From: an uncultured Bacteroidales bacterium
GTDB lineage: Bacteria; Bacteroidota; Bacteroidia; Bacteroidales; Bacteroidaceae
Direction: 5' to 3'
Assembly (NCBI GenBank): GCA_947367415.1
Contig: CANBEE010000116.1
Span: forward strand, 1-8,111
Length of the DNA: 8,111 nt
Each line of letters opens with the position of its first letter. Position 1 is the first letter of the stretch. Positions 6,751 through 8,111 of this stretch are shown here, piece after piece. A program made the position numbers and the translations under genes. Under the pieces are notes generated by a model that saw only the letters and a program-made list of their open reading frames with translations, did no database searches and had not been told where the DNA came from.

Positions 6751-7137
6751 TTAATTGTTTGAATTAGCAATATGTGATAAATTTACACTATACAAATAAT
6801 CTGTCTTAGCATTAGGATTAGGCATAAGAGATGTAAGCCAGATACCATCTTCCACGCAATCAAGGCATATATCTGTAGATATCTCAATATTAGCAATATC
6901 ATCTTGCTTTTTACTGAATGCAACTAAAACGGCTTTTAACACCTTTACGACCTCAGGCTCGGTATCGTGATGAATAACCATTATCAACACTTTTTCTTCT
7001 ATGTATTGATTAAAGTAGTCTCCATACTGCTCAAGATGTGGATTTTCCACAAAGATGCGGTTATTCCAAAGTTCTTTTCTAACTTTAGTCTCTTTTTCTT
7101 TCCATTCCAAACGCAAATGAATCTTTTTGGGCCTCAT
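6751..7137 (-). CDS. Small unrecognised protein directly upstream of the adhesin
   Basis: The protein has 128 residues from ATG 7137-7135. The frame stays open to a TTG at 7212 (153 residues), so a longer form is possible. I do not recognise the family. It starts with a basic, charged segment (MRPKKIHLRLEWKEKETKVR), continues with a mixed helix/strand pattern (EEKVLIMVIHHD, VVKVLKAVLVAFSKK) and ends polar (VNLSHIANSNN). It has a CLDC motif (ICLDCVEDG) but no signal peptide or membrane helix, so it is probably cytoplasmic. Its stop codon is 4 bases from the ATG of the adhesin, which points to one transcript and perhaps translational coupling. It is visibly more AT-rich than the left part of the window, as is the adjoining 5' part of the adhesin gene. 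A regulator or an assembly helper of the adhesin is conceivable, but nothing in the sequence proves it. Confidence 0.65.
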   Translation of the reverse strand: MRPKKIHLRLEWKEKETKVRKELWNNRIFVENPHLEQYGDYFNQYIEEKVLIMVIHHDTEPEVVKVLKAVLVAFSKKQDDIANIEISTDICLDCVEDGIWLTSLMPNPNAKTDYLYSVNLSHIANSNN

Positions 7138-7464
7138 AACATTGCTATTCACATTATAGCCTATAAGTCCCCCAAAGTCAGCGTTAATAATGTATTTGAT
7201 TAACGGATACAAGAAAAGCGTAGAGACTTGTCATGCTCATCGTACATCAGGCTCTGGAAAAACCGTAATAGAAATGAACTGAGAAACAAATACCCCACGC
7301 TGTCGTATATACCTTGCGAGGTACAGCGTGGGCTGTACACAGAGTGATATACAAACAGAATGAGCGTTGCATTGTCCTCATCCCTCTAAGTTGAAATTTT
7401 CCAGATTTCGAATCACGGGATAAAGCAAGAAACGCATTCTTGACCCAAGGATTTCTCCCCTCGG
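7138..7464 (-). promoter_or_regulatory. Long 5' leader with two mutually exclusive hairpins (attenuator-like)
   Basis: If transcription starts near 7464, as the promoter predicts, the RNA runs about 327 nt before the first gene. Hairpin 1 is GTACAG-CCCACG-CTGTAC (7338-7321). Hairpin 2 pairs CCCACGCTGT (7332-7323) with ACAGCGTGGG (7303-7294), a perfect 10-bp stem enclosing a small ACCT-CGCA-AGGT hairpin and a 7-base bulge. Both use bases 7323-7332, so they cannot coexist. Hairpin 2 is followed by the T-rich GTATTTGTTTCTC. A 44-codon ATG frame (7381-7247) overlaps both hairpins. Regulation is inferred; the pairings are seen directly. A dispersed intergenic repeat with palindromic character is the main alternative. 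Confidence 0.5.
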
Positions 7465-7470
7465 ATGTTG

Positions 7471-7502
7471 CAAAGATAGTGCAAGGCGAGCAAGAAGCCA
7501 AA
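7471..7502 (-). promoter_or_regulatory. Consensus Bacteroidota promoter of the adhesin operon
   Basis: The minus strand carries TTTG (7502-7499), a 20-base spacer and TATCTTTG (7478-7471), a full match to the TTTG / TAnnTTTG consensus of Bacteroidota housekeeping promoters. It is embedded in an imperfect palindrome with outer arms aagatag (7473-7479) and ctatctt (7534-7540). The predicted start is near 7464. Confidence 0.7.
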
Positions 7503-7571
7503 TTTATTTGAACTTTTTTCAGCGAGCCGCAGCCTATCTTCAGATTGCGCAGCAAGCTAAAGGTATAAAAT

Positions 7572-7637
7572 AATTAGGAATTAGGAGTTATGAAACGCAG
7601 TTCGATGCCTATAGGGGCTAAAGTCAATTAGGAATTA
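7572..7637. repeat. 12-bp direct repeat aattaggaatta
   Basis: Identical copies lie at 7572-7583 and 7626-7637. The first is extended by a further ttagga, so it reads as a small TTAGGA-type tandem. They frame about 40 bases of unassigned sequence. Confidence 0.7.
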
Positions 7638-7715
7638 TTTTCTTAACACCACCCCAAAATCTTTCATACCTCTCATTTCGTAACCTTGCAAACAACGCAA
7701 ACGCTCTGAAATATT

Positions 7716-7738
7716 CGTTTCTCGGAAGCAAAGAAACG
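7716..7738. repeat. Short perfect inverted repeat
   Basis: Arms cgtttct (7716-7722) and agaaacg (7732-7738) enclose a 9-base loop. There is no T run on either side that would make a good terminator. Confidence 0.6.
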
Positions 7739-7838
7739 ACATTTATAACTATAGATGTGATGAATGAGTATCGCATTCCCTCCCGAATAACAGCAAATAC
7801 GAAACGAAGCCTCAAAACTAAAACGCATCCTATGTTTG

Positions 7839-8002
7839 TACCCCTTGGCAAAACAGTACTTACCCCTTGGCAGAAAGGTACGCTACGTGCAAATTCTGTC
7901 AAGGGTATACGCATTGACAATATGAATGTTACGTGTCGTGGCAAAAAACTATATTAGGCCATCAAACCTGTACTATAGCAATATTTCATTTGACCCTTGG
8001 CA
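7839..8002. repeat. CCCTTGGCA repeat cluster with imperfect hairpin
   Basis: The 12-mer taccccttggca occurs at 7839-7850 and 7861-7872, and acccttggca occurs at 7993-8002. An opposite-facing relative, ttctgtcaagggta (7894-7907), can pair with taccccttggcagaa (7861-7875) with one bulge and one G-T pair. The loop itself contains acg/cgt arms. Confidence 0.65.
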
Positions 8003-8111
8003 GGAGGAATGAGGGTTTATGGTTGATGGATGATGGTTTATGGATAATTGATGTTGATAGGGTGGGAAACTGCGTATCTTTTACTAGTGAAATTCGTAGT
8101 TCTTATTAATA

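Larger units (their letters stand above)
7503..8111. other. Intergenic region of about 600 bases without a convincing gene
   Basis: Open frames here (minus 7624-7944, plus 7757-7957) show no domain, no plausible start context and low-complexity or unlikely protein composition. The stretch contains a duplicated aattaggaatta, a small hairpin, CCCTTGGCA repeats, and a TTTATGG/TGATGG-rich run at about 8014-8056 in which ggtttatgg occurs twice (8014-8022, 8035-8043). A near-promoter TAACCTTG at about 7681-7688 departs from TAnnTTTG at one base. The region looks like the repeat-laden intergenic DNA common in Prevotella and Bacteroides. Confidence 0.6.

Noticed and set aside
7471..7540. The imperfect palindrome around the promoter considered as an insertion-sequence end
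   Set aside because: No transposase, target-site duplication or matching distant end is present in the window.
7382..7555. N-terminal part of a 102-codon minus-strand frame starting at TTG 7555
   Set aside because: It begins upstream of the predicted transcription start and runs through the promoter boxes, so that part cannot be translated from the operon transcript.
7624..7944. Minus-strand frame of 106 codons
   Set aside because: It starts at an ATG without context, has an Arg/Phe-rich unlikely composition, and spans several short repeats and hairpins. No homology is recognised beyond a general impression of intergenic repeat DNA.
7757..7957. Plus-strand frame of 66 codons (GTG start, ATG at 7760)
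   Set aside because: The frame is basic with no recognisable domain, and the CCCTTGGCA repeats fall within it. The only nearby promoter-like box (TAACCTTG) is imperfect. It remains a weak possibility.
8011..8060. TGATGG/TTTATGG-rich run considered as a CRISPR or minisatellite
   Set aside because: The units are too short and irregular, with no constant spacer length; it is simply low-complexity intergenic DNA.

Overview
The window looks like a chromosomal segment of a Bacteroidota gut or oral commensal, most likely Prevotella or a close relative. The evidence is a BspA-type leucine-rich-repeat protein carrying MBG repeats and a Prevotella/Bacteroides-style C-terminal tail, a DUF6057-like membrane protein, Bacteroidota promoter boxes (TTTG/TTG and TAnnTTTG), and genes without Shine-Dalgarno sites. 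No tRNA, rRNA, CRISPR array, transposase or integrase was recognised.

Plus-strand left part (1-2617): the window opens inside the 3' end of a glycogen branching enzyme gene (glgB-like), followed by a hairpin that probably terminates it. Next come a five-helix membrane protein with a soluble C-terminal domain (DUF6057-like) and a lone PTS IIC-type membrane permease. No other PTS component is nearby, so the permease's substrate and coupling are unknown.

Minus-strand middle (2698-3741): an intact GNAT acetyltransferase gene lies 24 bases upstream of the wreck of a secreted GH20 beta-N-acetylhexosaminidase gene. The hexosaminidase keeps its signal peptide, the start of its N-terminal domain and its last ~40 residues. 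It has an in-frame TAG and a large internal deletion that also shifts the frame. A TACCTTTG promoter box sits only 8 bases from the GNAT start codon, which suggests a leaderless transcript.

Minus-strand right part (3802-7502): a probable two-gene operon. A consensus Bacteroidota promoter (7471-7502) would produce a ~330-nt leader containing two mutually exclusive hairpins. The leader is followed by a small unrecognised protein (128 aa), then, after a 4-base gap, by a 962-aa secreted adhesin-like protein (signal peptide, BspA-type LRRs, seven MBG repeats, a further Ig-like domain, a C-terminal tail). The operon closes at a GC-rich hairpin followed by a T run. The seven MBG repeats appear to be a higher-order array: a three-domain unit of exactly 244 residues occurs twice.

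The last ~600 bases (7503-8111) hold no convincing gene. They contain short direct and inverted repeats, including three CCCTTGGCA motifs, one of which forms an imperfect hairpin. The leads most worth following are the switch-like leader upstream of the adhesin operon, the small gene tightly coupled to the adhesin, and the collapsed hexosaminidase gene.
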